Below are positions 63,183 through 64,000 of a stretch of 64,000 nucleotides of DNA, piece after piece. The position numbers and the translations under genes were made by a program. The notes under the pieces were generated by a model that ran no database searches, was not told the origin of the DNA, and was given only the letters and a program-made list of their open reading frames with translations. Numbering within the stretch: position 1 is the first letter of the stretch; each line of letters starts with the position of its first letter. The DNA comes from an uncultured Gammaproteobacteria bacterium (GTDB taxonomy: Bacteria; Pseudomonadota; Gammaproteobacteria; Eutrophobiales; Eutrophobiaceae). Where the stretch lies: contig CALSOP010000002.1 of assembly GCA_943788005.1 (NCBI GenBank), positions 588,573 to 652,572 on the forward strand, written 5' to 3'.

Positions 63183-64000
63183 ATGACAAATACTCATAAC
63201 AAAACCAGCAATAAGCATATTGCGAGCGGACATCGAATTGGAATCGTTGGTGGTGGTCAGCTGGCAAAGATGACGGCGCAACCCGCGATGGAACTAGGTT
63301 GCGAGATCGTTATCCTGGAAAGAACTGAAAACACACCAGCTTCATGTCTTGCCGCAGATATTTTATATGGCGACTGGGACGACCCAGCCAATTTGCTTAA
63401 TCTCGCAGACAAAGTTGACGTAGTATCCTTAGAAAATGAATTTGTCGATGCAAATAGTTTAAAAGCCATAGAACAAGCAGGCCATCAACTGTACCCAAGC
63501 TCGACAACGATTGGGCTGGTACAAGATAAACTAATTCAAAAGCAGGCTTTAAGTGATGCAGGGATAGCGGTGACACCCTTTGCAGCCGTCAATTCACAGG
63601 AAGAAATCATACAACGCGCTAATCGACTTGGCTGGCCGCTAGTCTTAAAGACAAGACGCAATGGTTATGACGGAAAAGGAAACGCCACTTTAAATAGTGC
63701 AGCAGATATTGGGGATGCCTGGACAAAACTCGATGGCAATAATCGAGAACTCTACGTTGAAGGATTTTGCAATTTCGCTGGTGAATTAGCAGTAATGGTA
63801 ACGCGTGGCTCGAATGGCGAAATGGTCAATTATCCCGTGGTTGAATCCGTACAGAAAGATCACATCTGCCATATCGTACGTGCACCTGCCCGTATCGGTG
63901 ATGAACTAGCCGATACAGCGATTGAACTCGCACGCAAGGCAGTTACAACTATCGATGGCGTAGGTACCATCGGCGTCGAAATGTTTCTCACCAAAGAAAA
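63183..64000 (+). CDS. purK: 5-(carboxyamino)imidazole ribonucleotide synthase PurK (3' end outside)
   Basis: PurK makes N5-CAIR from AIR, bicarbonate and ATP in purine synthesis. The reading frame is open to the end of the window. The N-terminal GIVGGGQLAKMTAQPAMELG and DVVSLENEFVDANSL are PurK-typical, then the ATP-grasp core appears (KTRRNGYDGKGNATL, EGFCNFAGELAVMVTRG, GVGTIGVEMFLTKE). At least 272 residues are present, so roughly the last 100 are missing. purE, the usual partner, is not upstream. Confidence 0.93.
   Translation, partial: MTNTHNKTSNKHIASGHRIGIVGGGQLAKMTAQPAMELGCEIVILERTENTPASCLAADILYGDWDDPANLLNLADKVDVVSLENEFVDANSLKAIEQAGHQLYPSSTTIGLVQDKLIQKQALSDAGIAVTPFAAVNSQEEIIQRANRLGWPLVLKTRRNGYDGKGNATLNSAADIGDAWTKLDGNNRELYVEGFCNFAGELAVMVTRGSNGEMVNYPVVESVQKDHICHIVRAPARIGDELADTAIELARKAVTTIDGVGTIGVEMFLTKE

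Overview
This is a chromosomal window from a gammaproteobacterium of low GC content (about 40% by eye). The gene orders support this: lolB-ispE-tRNA-Gln-prs-rplY-pth-ychF runs divergently from hemA-prfA-prmC, bamC follows dapA beside divergent gcvR-bcp, rpe-gph leads trpEGDC, and engB, cytochrome c4 and dsbA lie together with a small-RNA locus beside engB. Lipoproteins, BamC, LolB, TonB receptor and porins show a Gram-negative envelope. I see no phage, IS or CRISPR; nearly everything is core genome.

Layout. 0-6 kb: a cation/proton antiporter, a Tat-exported gluconate-2-dehydrogenase subunit 3 followed by a wrecked GMC flavoprotein, and two tandem porins. 6-11 kb: bamC, dapA, gcvR, bcp, phoH. 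11-17 kb: SpoIIE-type phosphatase, AI-2E-type permease, queG, NfeD/SPFH pair, DUF4870 and DUF3530 proteins. 17-24 kb: rpe-gph-trpE-trpG-trpD-trpC, then a beta-propeller protein. 24-36 kb: translation, haem and isoprenoid housekeeping. 36-42 kb: acyl-CoA metabolism, MetX-like acyltransferase, LpxR-like protein, dgkA, tpx, gcvH. 42-50 kb: an iron island (fbpABC, FecA-like receptor, bfd, bfr) with three Fur-box-like sites. 50-58 kb: lemA/GIDE, prlC, SH3 protein, xth, rpmE, nuclease, M48 protease. 58-64 kb: engB, c4, dsbA, diguanylate cyclase, two tandem pqqA genes and purK running off the end.

The most interesting signals lie in gaps. (1) Two 24-codon pqqA genes in tandem (62638-62833) sit behind a -24/-12 sigma-54 promoter with a pair of GGTT-N6-AACC dyads 22 bp apart at about -121 and -143, the usual place for an enhancer-binding protein. 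(2) A second sigma-54 promoter at 13275-13290 would make an 87-nt C-rich RNA ending in a strong terminator. (3) At the Spot 42/ErsA position next to engB, a sigma-E/AlgU-like promoter precedes a 124-nt RNA with three hairpins and C-rich loops. (2) and (3) both expose CCCUCC/UCCCC segments that could pair with Shine-Dalgarno sequences.

Caution: at least nine genes (GMC protein, a porin, bamC, dapA, gcvR, lolB, ispE, hemA, lemA) are interrupted by one-base indels, mostly in short homopolymers. Several are normally essential, so most of these are more likely sequence errors than real gene loss. I give the reconstructed gene ends.
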